A stretch of DNA of 53,030 nt from contig NZ_JAUDEA010000013.1 in NCBI RefSeq assembly GCF_030372065.1, positions 1 to 53,030 on the forward strand. The letters are read 5' to 3'. Positions 1 through 12,702 of the stretch are shown here, piece after piece. The DNA comes from Thermophilibacter provencensis. Its GTDB lineage: Bacteria; Actinomycetota; Coriobacteriia; Coriobacteriales; Atopobiaceae. The position numbers and the translations under genes are program-made. Under the pieces are notes generated by a model. It was not told the origin of the DNA and did no database searches. It worked only from the letters and a program-made list of their open reading frames with translations. Position 1 is the first letter of the stretch, and every line of letters begins with the position of its first letter.

Positions 1-71
1 CACGACCCCCCCCCCCCCCACCCCACCCCCCCCCCCCCCCCCGGGGGGGGGGGGCGGGGGGCCCCGGCCCG
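1..71. other. C/G homopolymer run at window edge
   Basis: Bases 6-42 are almost pure C with two A interruptions, followed by a nearly pure G run to about 61 and then a CCCCGGCCC stretch. The C and G runs are mutually complementary, so this could be a collapsed hairpin such as the rpoC terminator. It is more likely a low-quality contig end. No gene is visible here. Confidence 0.6.
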
Positions 72-93
72 TTAGGCGCGTATGATCCGAGCG

Positions 94-4515
<4,422 letters not shown>

Positions 4516-4520
4516 AGTCG

Positions 4521-7500
4521 CTACTCCTTATCGCTCGTCGCGTCACCCACGAGGGCCGTCTCGAGGTCGTTTGCGGGCTCGGCGGGCGCCTCGGCGTCAT
4601 CGGCCATATTGGCGAAGACGTCAATGGCGCTCTCGGCCACGTCGTGCTGCTCCTGCTCGGTGCGCTCGGCGCGCTTCTTGTAGGAGATCGGCTCGATGTC
4701 GAGGGCGAGGGAGCGAATCTCCTTGACGAGGACCTTGAAGGACTCGGGGATGCCCGCCGCCGGGACGTTCTCGCCCTTGACGATGGACTCGTAGGTCTTC
4801 ACGCGGCCGTTGGTGTCGTCGGACTTGACCGTGAGGATCTCCTGGAGGACGTTGGCCGCGCCGTAGGCGTAGAGGGCCCAGACCTCCATCTCGCCGAAGC
4901 GCTGGCCGCCAAACTGTGCCTTGCCGCCCAGGGGCTGCTGCGTGACGAGGCTGTAGGGGCCGGTCGAGCGCGCGTGGATCTTGTCGTCCACCATGTGGCC
5001 GAGCTTCAGGATGTAGCTCGTGCCCACGGTGATCTGGCTCTTGAAGGGCTCGCCGGTGCGGCCGTCGTAGAGCGTGGTCTTGCCGAGGCTGTTGAGCTGC
5101 GGCACAAACTCCTCGCGCATGTGCTCGCCGTACTCGATCTTGGCCTTGTTCATGAGGTTGATGTTGGTGCGGCGCAGGACCTCCGCGACCTCCTCGTCCG
5201 TGGCGCCGTCAAAGACGGGCGTGGCCACGGGGATGGGGCCGGGCACGTAGCGGTCGGAGTTCTCGGACTCGTCGTCCCAGCCGTGGGAGGCACCCCAGCC
5301 GAGGTGGCACTCCAGGAGCTGGCCCACGTTCATACGGGAGGGGACGCCCAGCGGGTCGAGAAGGACGTCGACGGGCGTGCCGTCAGCCATGTAGGGCATG
5401 TCCTCGACGGGCAGGACGTTGCAGACGACGCCCTTGTTGCCGTGACGACCGGCGATCTTGTCGCCCTGCTGGATCTTGCGGCGCTGGGCCACGAAGACGC
5501 GGACGAGCTCGTTGACTCCCGGCGGGAGGTCGTCGCCGGCCTCGCGGCTAAAGCGGACCACGTCAACGACGCGGCCGTAGGCGCCGTGCGGCATCTTGAG
5601 GGAGGTGTCGCGGACGTCGTGCGCCTTGGCGCCGAAGATGGCGCGCAGCAGGCGCTCCTCGGCCGTGAGGGCCGTCTCGCCCTTGGGCGTGACCTTGCCG
5701 ACGAGGATGTCGCCAGGGCCGACCTCGGCGCCGATGCGGATGATGCCGTCGTCGTCAAGGTTGGCGAGCATGTCCTCGGAGAGGTTGGGTATCTCGCGGG
5801 TGATCTCCTCGGGACCGAGCTTGGTGTCGCGAGCGTCGATCTCGTGGCGGGAGATGCTCACCGAGGTGAGGAGGTCCTCCTGCACCACGCGCTCGGAGAC
5901 GATGATGCCGTCCTCGTAGTTGAAGCCCTCCCACGGCATGTAGGCAACCGTGAGGTTGGCGCCGAGGGCGAGCTCGGAGTGATCGATGGAGGTGCCGTCG
6001 GCGAGCGGCTGGCCAGCCTCGACCTTGTCGCCCGCGTGAACGATCGGGCGGTGGTTGATGCAGGTGGACTGGTTGGAGCGCTCGTACTTGGGCAGGTCAT
6101 AGCGCTCGGAGCCGTACTCGTCGGAGTAGACGACCACGTGGGCGGCGTCGACCTCAGAGACGGTGCCGGCGTGCGCGGCGCGGATGAGCTCGCCGGAGTC
6201 GAGCGCGGCGCGCTCCTCCATGCCGGTGCCCACGAACGGCGCGTGCGCCTTGATCAGGGGCACGGCCTGACGCTGCATGTTGGCGCCCATGAGGGTACGC
6301 TTGGCGTCGTCGTGCTCGAGGAACGGGATGAGGTTGGCGGCCACGGAGAGCAGCTGGCGCGGCGAGACGTCCATGTAGTCGACGTCCTCAACGGCAACCT
6401 GGGCGGGAGCGCCGAAGGAGCCGTCGAAGTCGCGCGTACGGGCGATGATGCGCTCCGGGTGCGTGATCTCGCCGTTGTGGTCGAGCTCGATGAACTTGCC
6501 CGTCTTGGGGTCAAACGGCGTGTTGGCGGGGGCGATGTTGTGCGTCTCCTCCTCGTCGGCGGTCATCCAGTCGATCTGGTCGGTGACCTTGCCGTCAACC
6601 ACGCGACGGTACGGGGACTCAATGAAGCCGTACTCGTTGACGTGGGCGTAGAGCGCGAGCGAGCCGATGAGGCCGATGTTGGGACCCTCGGGGGTCTCGA
6701 TCGGGCACATGCGGGAGTAGTGCGAGTTGTGGACGTCGCGGACGGCCGTCGGCACGTTGGTGCGGCGGCTGGAGCCGGACTTGTGGCCGGCGAGGCCACC
6801 CGGGCCGAGCGCGGAGAGACGGCGCTTGTGCGTGAGGCCGGCAAGCGGGTTGGCCTGGTCCATGAACTGCGAGAGCTGCGAGGAGCCGAAGAACTCCTTG
6901 ATGGCCGCCACGATCGGGCGGATGTTGATGAGGCTCTGCGGCGTGATGTCGTCGGCGTCCTGAGAGGCCATGCGCTCGCGGACGACGCGCTCCATGCGGC
7001 TCATGCCAATGCGGAACTGGTTCTGGACGAGCTCGCCCACGGTGCGGACGCGACGGTTGCCAAAGTGGTCGATGTCGTCGACGCGCTTGGTCTCGTCACC
7101 CGCGTGGAGGGCGAGGAGGTAGCGGATGGCCTCGATGATGTCCTGGTGCGTGAGCACGCGGCTCGTGGGCTCGTCGCCGAGCTCGAGCTTCTTGTTGACC
7201 TTGTAGCGGCCAACGCGCGCGAGGTCATAGCGCAGCTCGTTGAAGTAGAGACCATCGAGGAGCAGGCGGCCGGCGTCCGCCGTGGCGGGCTCGCCGGGGC
7301 GCTGGCGCTGGTAGATCTCCTTGAGGGCCGCCTCGCGGGTGGTGGAGGCGTCGCGTTCGAGGGTGTTGCGCACGATGTCGGAGTCGCCGAGAAGGGCGTA
7401 GACCTCGTCGTCGGTCTCGGCGATGCCGAGGGCGCGCAGGAACACGATCGCGGACTGGCGGCGCTTGCGGTCGATGGAGACCACGAGGTGGCCGCGCTTG

Positions 7501-8030
7501 TCGACCTCAAACTCGAGCCACGCGCCGCGCGCGGGGATGAACTGCGCCTTGTGCACGCGCACGCCGTTGTCCATCTCGGAGGAGAAGTAGACGCCGGGCG
7601 AGCGGACGAGCTGCGAGACGACCACGCGCTCGGTGCCGTTGATGATGAAGGTGCCGCGGTCGGTCATGAGCGGGAAGTCGCCCATGAAGACGAGCTGCTC
7701 CTTCATCTCGCCCGTCTCGGTGTTCACAAAGCGGACGTCAACAAAGAGCGGGGCCTGGTAGGAGATGTCCTTGGCGCGGCACTCGGCGATGGTGTGCGCC
7801 GGGTCGCCAAACTGGTGGTCCCCAAAGACCACCTGCATCGTGTGGGCGGAGTTCTCGATGGGAGAGAACTCGGAGAAGGACTCGGCGAGCCCCTCGCCCA
7901 TGAAGTGCTCGAAGGACTCCTTCTGAACCGAGATCAGGTTCGGGAGCTCCATTGCCGGGGCAATCTTGCTAAAGGTCTTGCGTCCGGTCGTGCCTTGTGG
8001 TTTGGTAAGAGCAGTCTTTGCGGTAGACAC
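4521..8030 (-). CDS. rpoB: DNA-directed RNA polymerase subunit beta
   Basis: This is the beta subunit of RNA polymerase, 1169 residues. The rifampicin pocket is intact near residues 380-420 ([20 protein letters not shown]), with the Asp, His and Ser positions most often mutated in resistance all wild type, so a susceptible genotype is expected. The start is a GTG preceded by AAGGAGG about 10 bases upstream. A consensus-like promoter lies at 8083-8111, and rpoC follows after 5 bp. The gap to rplL is unusually long for this operon (about 470 bp) and carries a repeat array and the rplL terminator. rpoBC therefore seems to have its own promoter here, as well as any read-through from rplJL. Confidence 0.99.
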   Translation of the reverse strand: MSTAKTALTKPQGTTGRKTFSKIAPAMELPNLISVQKESFEHFMGEGLAESFSEFSPIENSAHTMQVVFGDHQFGDPAHTIAECRAKDISYQAPLFVDVRFVNTETGEMKEQLVFMGDFPLMTDRGTFIINGTERVVVSQLVRSPGVYFSSEMDNGVRVHKAQFIPARGAWLEFEVDKRGHLVVSIDRKRRQSAIVFLRALGIAETDDEVYALLGDSDIVRNTLERDASTTREAALKEIYQRQRPGEPATADAGRLLLDGLYFNELRYDLARVGRYKVNKKLELGDEPTSRVLTHQDIIEAIRYLLALHAGDETKRVDDIDHFGNRRVRTVGELVQNQFRIGMSRMERVVRERMASQDADDITPQSLINIRPIVAAIKEFFGSSQLSQFMDQANPLAGLTHKRRLSALGPGGLAGHKSGSSRRTNVPTAVRDVHNSHYSRMCPIETPEGPNIGLIGSLALYAHVNEYGFIESPYRRVVDGKVTDQIDWMTADEEETHNIAPANTPFDPKTGKFIELDHNGEITHPERIIARTRDFDGSFGAPAQVAVEDVDYMDVSPRQLLSVAANLIPFLEHDDAKRTLMGANMQRQAVPLIKAHAPFVGTGMEERAALDSGELIRAAHAGTVSEVDAAHVVVYSDEYGSERYDLPKYERSNQSTCINHRPIVHAGDKVEAGQPLADGTSIDHSELALGANLTVAYMPWEGFNYEDGIIVSERVVQEDLLTSVSISRHEIDARDTKLGPEEITREIPNLSEDMLANLDDDGIIRIGAEVGPGDILVGKVTPKGETALTAEERLLRAIFGAKAHDVRDTSLKMPHGAYGRVVDVVRFSREAGDDLPPGVNELVRVFVAQRRKIQQGDKIAGRHGNKGVVCNVLPVEDMPYMADGTPVDVLLDPLGVPSRMNVGQLLECHLGWGASHGWDDESENSDRYVPGPIPVATPVFDGATDEEVAEVLRRTNINLMNKAKIEYGEHMREEFVPQLNSLGKTTLYDGRTGEPFKSQITVGTSYILKLGHMVDDKIHARSTGPYSLVTQQPLGGKAQFGGQRFGEMEVWALYAYGAANVLQEILTVKSDDTNGRVKTYESIVKGENVPAAGIPESFKVLVKEIRSLALDIEPISYKKRAERTEQEQHDVAESAIDVFANMADDAEAPAEPANDLETALVGDATSDKE

Positions 8031-8082
8031 CAGGCTTTTCCTCCTTCAAAAGGGTGGAAGGCGGCAATTGTCGCAACGTAAT

Positions 8083-8111
8083 AATCTACCGAAAGCCATC
8101 CTGGCGGTCAA
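8083..8111 (-). promoter_or_regulatory. rpoB promoter (-35/-10)
   Basis: On the minus strand TTGACC is separated by exactly 17 bases from TAGATT, giving a start about 45 bases before the rpoB GTG. A second TAGATT lies further upstream (around 8162-8167) without a good -35. Confidence 0.75.
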
Positions 8112-8263
8112 TGAAAAGCCTTGACTTGACCGCCGTTTTCGAGTATGAATTCCCGCTCTCACAATCTACCTGCGCAAATGCTTTAGCGAGAAGAACGTGC
8201 TTGTGAAGGTTCGGTGTGCGCCGCGTGCCGTGCGCCCGCACGGGGAATCCCCGACCGTCGCCT

Positions 8264-8394
8264 AGGTGCATTCGCCAGGTGTATTCCGGCGCGGATACAC
8301 CTAGCGGCATTCTGTCGTGCTGGCATACACCTGACGCGCTTTTGTCGTACCCGGGGAATACACCTGCTGTCCCTCTCGCCGGGGAATACACCTG
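8264..8394. repeat. GTGTAT array, locus I
   Basis: Six copies of a 9-mer related to CAGGTGTAT lie in the rpoB-rplL gap (gene-free 8031-8502). Two are forward (8263-8271, 8276-8284) and four are reverse, ATACACCTG or a one-base variant (8295, 8325, 8358, 8386). The gaps between copies are 4, 10, 21, 24 and 19 bases. GAGAAG follows at 8405. Two annotation-like ORFs read across the array, but their residues are just the translated repeat. Confidence 0.85.
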
Positions 8395-8435
8395 CCGCAC
8401 GCACGAGAAGCGCACGAAAAGGTGGCGCCGGACGC

Positions 8436-8467
8436 AAAAGGGGCCGGACCCGCAGGTCCGACCCCTT
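8436..8467 (-). terminator. rplL intrinsic terminator
   Basis: On the minus strand AAGGGGTCGGACC, a 3-base loop and GGTCCGGCCCCTT form a strong hairpin ending in TTTT, 35 bases after the rplL stop. Confidence 0.85.
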
Positions 8468-8502
8468 GAAAGTGCGCGTTGAGCGTGACCCAGTAAGCGA
8501 AC

Positions 8503-8883
8503 TTACTTGAGGGTGACGGTGGCGCCGGCCTCCTCGAGCTGCTTCTTGGCGGCCTCGGCGTCCTCCTTCTTGGCGCCCTCGAGGACGGCCTTGGGGGCAC
8601 CCTCGACGACCTCCTTGGCCTCCTTGAGGCCGAGGTTGGTCAGAGCGCGGACGACCTTGATGACGGCGATCTTGTTGTCGCCGAAGCCCTCGAGCACGAC
8701 GTCGAAGTTGGTCTTCTCCTCCTCCTCGGCGGCGGCGGCAACCGGAGCGGCGGCAACGGCGGCCACGGGGGCGGCGGCGGAGACGCCGAAGGTGTCCTCG
8801 ATAGCGTGAACGAGCTCGGAGGCCTCGAGAAGGGTCATCTCCTTGAGGGCGTCAATGATCTCCTCGGTGGTAAGCTTAGCCAT
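8503..8883 (-). CDS. rplL: 50S ribosomal protein L7/L12
   Basis: This is the ribosomal stalk protein that recruits translation GTPases; 126 residues, the usual length. The N-terminal dimerisation helix ([21 protein letters not shown]) is followed by an Ala/Val/Pro hinge at about 35-55 and the globular C-terminal domain containing [19 protein letters not shown]. It lies 93 bp after rplJ in the classical L10-L12 pair and ends at a strong terminator, which separates it from rpoB. Confidence 0.98.
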   Translation of the reverse strand: MAKLTTEEIIDALKEMTLLEASELVHAIEDTFGVSAAAPVAAVAAAPVAAAAEEEEKTNFDVVLEGFGDNKIAVIKVVRALTNLGLKEAKEVVEGAPKAVLEGAKKEDAEAAKKQLEEAGATVTLK

Positions 8884-8976
8884 TTCTGTTTCCTTTCGGT
8901 CTCGCGCGGATGCGCGATTTGCTTCTGTCTGCGGGGCGGGTGCCCCAGGGTGTGCGGCCGGGGCCGCGCGTTGCTG

Positions 8977-9498
8977 CTAGGCAGCCTGCTTCTGCTCGGA
9001 GACAGCGTTGACGGTGCGGGCGAGGCCAGCGGGGACCTCCTTGACGCACACGGCGATGTCGCGGGCAAAGCCGTTGATGAGGCCGGCGATCTGGGCCATA
9101 AGCTGCTCGCGGTTGGGCAGGTCAGCGTAGGCCTTGGCCTCCTCGGCGCTGAGGGCGACGCCGTCGGCGATGGCGCCGACGAAGTCCATCTTCTTGAGCT
9201 TCTCGGACTGCTCCTTGATCACCTTGGCGGCGTCAACGGCGTCCTTCTCGTAGAAGACGTAGGCGCAGGTGCCGGCGAGCATCTCGTCGATGTTCGGCAG
9301 ACCGGCGTTCTCGAGCGCGATCTTGACGATGTTGTTCTTGTACACCTTCATCTCGGCGCCGGCCTCGCGCAGGGCGCGACGGACCTCCTGGGTCTCCTTG
9401 ACGGAGAGACCGCGGTAGTCGACCACAAAGACGCCGTTGGAAGCCTCGAGGGAGCCTGCGACCTTTTCCAGCATCTCCACATTGGACTTGGATGGCAT
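8977..9498 (-). CDS. rplJ: 50S ribosomal protein L10
   Basis: This is L10, the stalk base that binds 23S rRNA and anchors L12 dimers. From the chosen ATG (MPSKSNVEMLEK) it has 173 residues, the normal size. A longer in-frame start exists, but it would translate the structured leader and is rejected. The ATG has AGGAGGTGT just upstream. A promoter at 9726-9754 and a leader of about 220 bases with a strong hairpin precede it, consistent with the known autogenous control by the L10-L12 complex. The next gene is rplL. Confidence 0.97.
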   Translation of the reverse strand: MPSKSNVEMLEKVAGSLEASNGVFVVDYRGLSVKETQEVRRALREAGAEMKVYKNNIVKIALENAGLPNIDEMLAGTCAYVFYEKDAVDAAKVIKEQSEKLKKMDFVGAIADGVALSAEEAKAYADLPNREQLMAQIAGLINGFARDIAVCVKEVPAGLARTVNAVSEQKQAA

Positions 9499-9554
9499 GT
9501 TGTTACACCTCCTTGATATGCGGTCGGGCACGAGCCGCCAACGCTGGCGGGCCT

Positions 9555-9605
9555 TCCGCATGAGAAGACCCCGCTTGGCGCAGCCAAAGCGGGGTCCTCG
9601 AAGAT
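9555..9605 (-). promoter_or_regulatory. L10 leader hairpin
   Basis: In the untranslated leader of rplJ, GACCCCGCTTTGGC pairs with a complementary GCCAAGCGGGGTC around a short loop (about 9562-9595), some 60-100 bases before the start codon. Its position matches the L10-binding leader seen in other bacteria. The kink-turn could not be checked by eye. Confidence 0.55.
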
Positions 9606-9702
9606 GCAATCTCTGAGACCACCTCGGCAGGCGGGTTTCCCCTTTGAGCCTTGCGGCACCGGCTGTCTTTGGCAGCGGACGTGCGATGTTTCCTTCACAC
9701 GA

Positions 9703-9752
9703 GACGGGCGTCTCGCGCGTTAGTCATTCTCCCACGCAGCGAGACGCCCGTC
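9703..9752. repeat. 14-bp inverted repeat spanning rplJ promoter
   Basis: GACGGGCGTCTCGC (9703-9716) and its exact complement (9739-9752) are separated by 22 bases. The right arm covers part of the -35 element and spacer, and the left arm covers the initial transcript. It could also be the rplA terminator, but no T-tract follows on the minus strand. Confidence 0.7.
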
Positions 9753-9754
9753 AA
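9726..9754 (-). promoter_or_regulatory. rplJ promoter (-35/-10)
   Basis: On the minus strand TTGACG, 17 bases, then GAGAAT. The predicted start is about 9719, leaving a leader of about 220 bases before rplJ. Confidence 0.65.
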
Positions 9755-9783
9755 GCGTTTCTTCAATTATGAAGCGAGAAGTA

Positions 9784-10491
9784 CTACTCCTCCATAAGGT
9801 TGCGGGTCTTGGAGGAGTCGACCTTGATGCCGGGGCCCATCGTGGTGGAGATGACGACGGACTTGACGTACTTGCCCTTGGCGCTGGACGGCTTCACGCG
9901 GAGCAGCTCGTTGATGAGCGCGCCGTAGTTCTCGACGAGCTTCTGGGTGTCGAAGGACACCTTGCCCATCGGGACGTGGCAGATGCCGTAACGGTCGGCG
10001 CGGTACTCAACGCGACCGGCCTTGAGCTCGCCGACCATCTTGGCGACGTCCATGGTGACGGTGCCGAGCTTGGGGTTGGGCATGAGGCCACGGGGGCCGA
10101 GGATCTTACCAAGACGGCCGACCTTCCCCATCATGTTGGGGGTGGCGATGGCGGCGTCAAAGTTGAGCTCGCCGGCCTGAATCTGGGCCACGAGGTCATC
10201 GGAGCCGATCACGTCAGCGCCAGCGGCCTCGGCCTCGCGGGCCTTCTCGCCCTCGGCAAAGACGGCGACGCGGACGGTCTTGCCGGTGCCGTGTGGCAGG
10301 GAGATGGAGCCGCGGACGTTCTGGTCGGCCTTGCGGGTGTCAACACCCAGGCGGACGGCGACCTCGACGGTCTCGTCAAACTTGGCGGGAGCCAGTTCCT
10401 TGGCGAGCTCCATGGCCTCCTTCGGCGAGTAGAGCTTGGTGCTGTCGACCTTGGCGGCGGCGGCCTTGTAGTTCTTTCCGTGCTTAGGCAT
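9784..10491 (-). CDS. rplA: 50S ribosomal protein L1
   Basis: This is L1, a 235-residue protein of the ribosomal L1 stalk that helps release deacylated tRNA; in many bacteria it also represses its own operon mRNA. Family signatures are visible ([16 protein letters not shown] at the start, [20 protein letters not shown] in the centre). The upstream partner is rplK, as is usual. The 125-bp gap to rplK is larger than normal because it holds a 34-bp-armed palindrome (10535-10610). Confidence 0.98.
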   Translation of the reverse strand: MPKHGKNYKAAAAKVDSTKLYSPKEAMELAKELAPAKFDETVEVAVRLGVDTRKADQNVRGSISLPHGTGKTVRVAVFAEGEKAREAEAAGADVIGSDDLVAQIQAGELNFDAAIATPNMMGKVGRLGKILGPRGLMPNPKLGTVTMDVAKMVGELKAGRVEYRADRYGICHVPMGKVSFDTQKLVENYGALINELLRVKPSSAKGKYVKSVVISTTMGPGIKVDSSKTRNLMEE

Positions 10492-10534
10492 GCTACGTAC
10501 CTCCTGTGGTCATCGGGCTTCTCGCCCTCCCACG

Positions 10535-10610
10535 TCGATGTTACGAGGGGACAGTCCCTTCGCAACATGTTCTTGAATGTTACGAAGGGACTGTCCCCTC
10601 GTAACATCGA
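10535..10610. repeat. Long palindrome in rplK-rplA spacer
   Basis: The arms at 10535-10568 and 10577-10610 (34 bases, one mismatch) surround an 8-base loop. Each arm is itself a weaker palindrome centred on GGGACAGTCCC-like sequence. It lies inside the L11-L1 transcript, so it would fold as RNA. This looks like a REP-type insert, not an ordinary terminator, as no T-tract follows. Confidence 0.85.
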
Positions 10611-10616
10611 TACACG

Positions 10617-11045
10617 TTACTCGGCGATGGTGACGCCCATGGAGCGGGCGGTGCCGGCGACGATCTTCTTGGCGGCCTCGATGTCGTTAGCGTTGAGGTC
10701 CGGCATCTTGATCTCAGCGATCTTAGTGAGCTGCTCCTGGGTGAGCTGACCGACCTTGTCGCGCTGGGGCACGCCGGAGCCGCTCTTGAGGCCGAGCTCC
10801 TTCTTGATGAGCTGGGCCGCGGGCGGGGTCTTGCAGACGAAGTCGAAGCTGCGGTCCTCGTAGACCGAGATCTCGACGGGGATGATGTCGCCGGCCTTGT
10901 CCTGCGTGGCGGCGTTGAAGGCCTGGCAGAACTGCATGATGTTGACCTGGGCGGCACCGAGGGCGGGGCCGACGGGAGGCGCGGGGTTGGCGGCGCCCGC
11001 CGGAATCTGGAGCTTAATGAAGTTGACGACCTTCTTCTTGGCCAT
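10617..11045 (-). CDS. rplK: 50S ribosomal protein L11
   Basis: This is L11, 142 residues, a component of the GTPase-associated centre. The N-terminal domain ([20 protein letters not shown]) carries the proline-rich segment that binds thiostrepton-class drugs. The C-terminal RNA-binding domain ends with [14 protein letters not shown]. It is preceded by a good GGAG-type ribosome site. It is downstream of nusG and upstream of rplA in the conserved nusG-rplK-rplA order. Confidence 0.98.
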   Translation of the reverse strand: MAKKKVVNFIKLQIPAGAANPAPPVGPALGAAQVNIMQFCQAFNAATQDKAGDIIPVEISVYEDRSFDFVCKTPPAAQLIKKELGLKSGSGVPQRDKVGQLTQEQLTKIAEIKMPDLNANDIEAAKKIVAGTARSMGVTIAE

Positions 11046-11133
11046 GGTGTTCTCCTTGAGAGCGTTGCGTGCGTACTATCGATGCGCCGCCCGAGAAGCA
11101 ATCCTCACCGATTCGGGCAGGCGGAATCTCCCT

Positions 11134-11682
11134 CTATGCGATGACGGAAACCTGGTCGAGGCCGAGCTCAACGGAGGTCTCGCGACCAAAGATCATGAGC
11201 ATGACCTTGATCTTGCCGGACTCGGCGTTGACCTCGGAGACGATGCCGTCGAAGTCCGCGAGCGGGCCGGAGAGGACCTTGACGGACTGGCCGACCTCGA
11301 TGTTGGTGGAGGTGCGCTTGGGGACCACGGGCGTGGTGCCGCGGGCGCCGGTGCGACGCATGATCTTGTCGAACTCGCTGCGGCGCAGGGGCGACGGCTT
11401 GCCGTCGGGACCCACAAAGCCCGTGACGCCGGGGGTGTTGCGGACGAAGGACCACGTGTCGTCGTTGCCCTCCATGCGCACGAGAACGTAGCTGGGAAGG
11501 ACCTTGGACTCCTTGGTCTCCCGCTTGCCGCCGTCCTTGATCTCCGTGACCTCCTCGGTGGGGATCTGGATGTCGACGATCTGGTCCTGCATGCCCATCA
11601 TCTCGATGCGGTGCTCGAGATCGGTCTTGACCTTGTTCTCGTAACCAGAGTAGGTGTGGATGACGTACCAGCGCTTAGCCAT
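11134..11682 (-). CDS. nusG: Transcription termination/antitermination protein NusG
   Basis: NusG binds the polymerase clamp and affects pausing, Rho termination and coupling to the ribosome. At 182 residues it is typical. The N-terminal NGN domain starts AKRWYVIHTYSGYENKVK, and the C-terminal KOW domain is visible (GQSVKVLSGPLADFDGIV). It starts 2 bp after the secE stop, so secE-nusG are translated as a pair. rplK follows after 88 bp containing a GC-rich hairpin. Confidence 0.98.
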   Translation of the reverse strand: MAKRWYVIHTYSGYENKVKTDLEHRIEMMGMQDQIVDIQIPTEEVTEIKDGGKRETKESKVLPSYVLVRMEGNDDTWSFVRNTPGVTGFVGPDGKPSPLRRSEFDKIMRRTGARGTTPVVPKRTSTNIEVGQSVKVLSGPLADFDGIVSEVNAESGKIKVMLMIFGRETSVELGLDQVSVIA

Positions 11683-11684
11683 GT

Positions 11685-12071
11685 CTACCCCCTAAGACCC
11701 GTGAAGCCCACGAGGGCGGCAACGATACCGGAGTCAACGAGCCAGATCACCACGCCAAAGACGATGAGCATGGCGACGATGGCAACGGAATACGTGCGGA
11801 GCTCGTCCTTGGAGGGCCAGACCACGCGGCGCATCTCGGAGCGGACGTCACCGAGGTAGTTGCCAATGCGGCGGAAGAAGCCAGGCTTCGTGTCCTTCTT
11901 CTCGGCCTTGGCCTCCTGCTTGGCGGCGAGCTTGGCGTCCTTGGCGGCCCTCTTCTCGAGGGCGGCCTTCTGCTCGGGAGTGACAGAGGCGGCCTGAGCG
12001 GCCTCGACGCGCGCACGCTCCTCGGCGCGGGCCTTGCGGACGCTCCTCTTGTTCCGGTCCTTGTTCGCCAT
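11685..12071 (-). CDS. secE: Preprotein translocase subunit SecE
   Basis: SecE is the small membrane subunit clamping SecY in the Sec translocon. The 128-residue form has a long, highly charged N-terminal extension (about residues 1-65, Ala/Lys/Glu-rich) followed by the conserved amphipathic helix (DVRSEMRRVVWPSKDEL) and one membrane span (AIVAMLIVFGVVIWLVDSG). Such extensions are common in actinobacteria. It is sandwiched between tRNA-Trp and nusG. Confidence 0.97.
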   Translation of the reverse strand: MANKDRNKRSVRKARAEERARVEAAQAASVTPEQKAALEKRAAKDAKLAAKQEAKAEKKDTKPGFFRRIGNYLGDVRSEMRRVVWPSKDELRTYSVAIVAMLIVFGVVIWLVDSGIVAALVGFTGLRG

Positions 12072-12105
12072 CCCTTAGCTCCCTAAAAGTATCCGTTACA
12101 TGGAA

Positions 12106-12133
12106 ACCGGCTAACCCCGAGAGGATAGCCGGT
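12106..12133 (-). terminator. Hairpin between tRNA-Trp and secE
   Basis: ACCGGCTA and TAGCCGGT pair around a 12-base loop, followed on the minus strand by TTTCC. It may be a partial terminator that sets tRNA-Trp/rpmG levels against secE-nusG, since no clear second promoter was seen before secE. Confidence 0.5.
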
Positions 12134-12142
12134 GGTGAAATC

Positions 12143-12218
12143 TGGCAGGCCAGGAAGGACTCGAACCCTCAACAAACGGTTTTGGAGACCGCCGCTCTAC
12201 CATTGGAGCTACTGGCCT
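12143..12218 (-). tRNA. tRNA-Trp (CCA)
   Basis: Cloverleaf read on the minus strand: the acceptor AGGCCAG pairs with CTGGCCT, the anticodon loop is CTCCAAA (anticodon CCA), and the discriminator is G. The 3' CCA is encoded. It sits between rpmG and secE, the usual place in Bacillota and actinobacteria. Confidence 0.97.
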
Positions 12219-12236
12219 GTGATGAAAACCCACCAG

Positions 12237-12386
12237 TTAGCGGGTCTCCCTGTGGACGGTGTGCTTCTTGCACCACGGGCAGTACTTCTTCAACTCCATG
12301 CGGTCGGGGTTGTTGGCCTTGTTCTTGTCCGTGGTGTAATTGCGGCGCTTGCACTCAGTGCACGCGAGGGTAACCAGAGTACGCAT
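12237..12386 (-). CDS. rpmG: 50S ribosomal protein L33
   Basis: A 49-residue L33 translated directly from the sequence: it starts [20 protein letters not shown] and ends HTVHRETR. Two CxxC pairs (Cys9/Cys12 and Cys36/Cys39) make it the zinc-binding form of L33. AGGAGG lies 8-9 bases before the ATG, and a promoter is at 12452-12481. tRNA-Trp and secE follow. No zinc-free paralogue is present in this window. Confidence 0.96.
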   Translation of the reverse strand: MRTLVTLACTECKRRNYTTDKNKANNPDRMELKKYCPWCKKHTVHRETR

Positions 12387-12451
12387 GAATCAGATCCTCC
12401 TGAAATACTTCTCGTTGGAGGGAGTTTCCCTCGAACGTGTCGCGGTGGCAA

Positions 12452-12481
12452 ACGATACCATCCATCACTTGCGTCTGTCAA
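12452..12481 (-). promoter_or_regulatory. rpmG operon promoter (-35/-10)
   Basis: On the minus strand a consensus TTGACA, an 18-base spacer and TATCGT precede rpmG by about 60 bases. It likely drives rpmG, tRNA-Trp, secE, nusG, rplK and rplA. Confidence 0.75.
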
Positions 12482-12527
12482 GTCGAGAAGAACGATGGTG
12501 CCGCTCTCACAAAAAGCACACTGACCG

Positions 12528-12646
12528 GGCCGGTGATGACGGGGGTGACTGATGGCAAAGGTGACAGGGTAGATTGTCACCATAGAACCCATGGTGACAA
12601 TCTACCCTGTCACCTTTGCCATCAGTCACCCCCGTCATCACCGGCC
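12528..12646. repeat. GGTGACAGGG palindrome, 56-bp arms
   Basis: A perfect inverted repeat: 12528-12583 and 12591-12646 are exact complements around a 7-base loop. It occupies the 316-bp gap between tuf and rpmG, beyond the tuf terminator and just upstream of the rpmG promoter. The core GGTGACAGGGT is shared with the palindromes at 18774-18842 and 40554-40620. Confidence 0.95.
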
Positions 12647-12649
12647 ATA

Positions 12650-12684
12650 GAAAACGGGCCCGACACATTGTGCCGGGCCCGAAA
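12650..12684 (-). terminator. tuf intrinsic terminator
   Basis: On the minus strand CGGGCCCGGCACA and TGTGTCGGGCCCG form a hairpin followed by TTTTCT, about 20 bases after the tuf stop. Confidence 0.85.
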
Positions 12685-12702
12685 GAGTCGCTTAGCTAGA
12701 AG

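Noticed and set aside
8264..8394. The GTGTAT arrays as a CRISPR array.
   Set aside because: The repeat unit is 9 bases, copies occur in both orientations, spacers are 4-24 bases, and no cas gene is near.
8264..8394. The CAGGTGTAT 9-mers as DnaA boxes or an origin.
   Set aside because: The sequence does not match TTATCCACA-type boxes. There are four dispersed loci, and no dnaA or AT-rich unwinding region is nearby.
8086..8437. Minus-strand ORFs of 84-109 codons in the rpoB-rplL gap.
   Set aside because: They translate the repeat array itself (recurrent YTW/VYS-type residues), have no ribosome site and end before the rpoB promoter.
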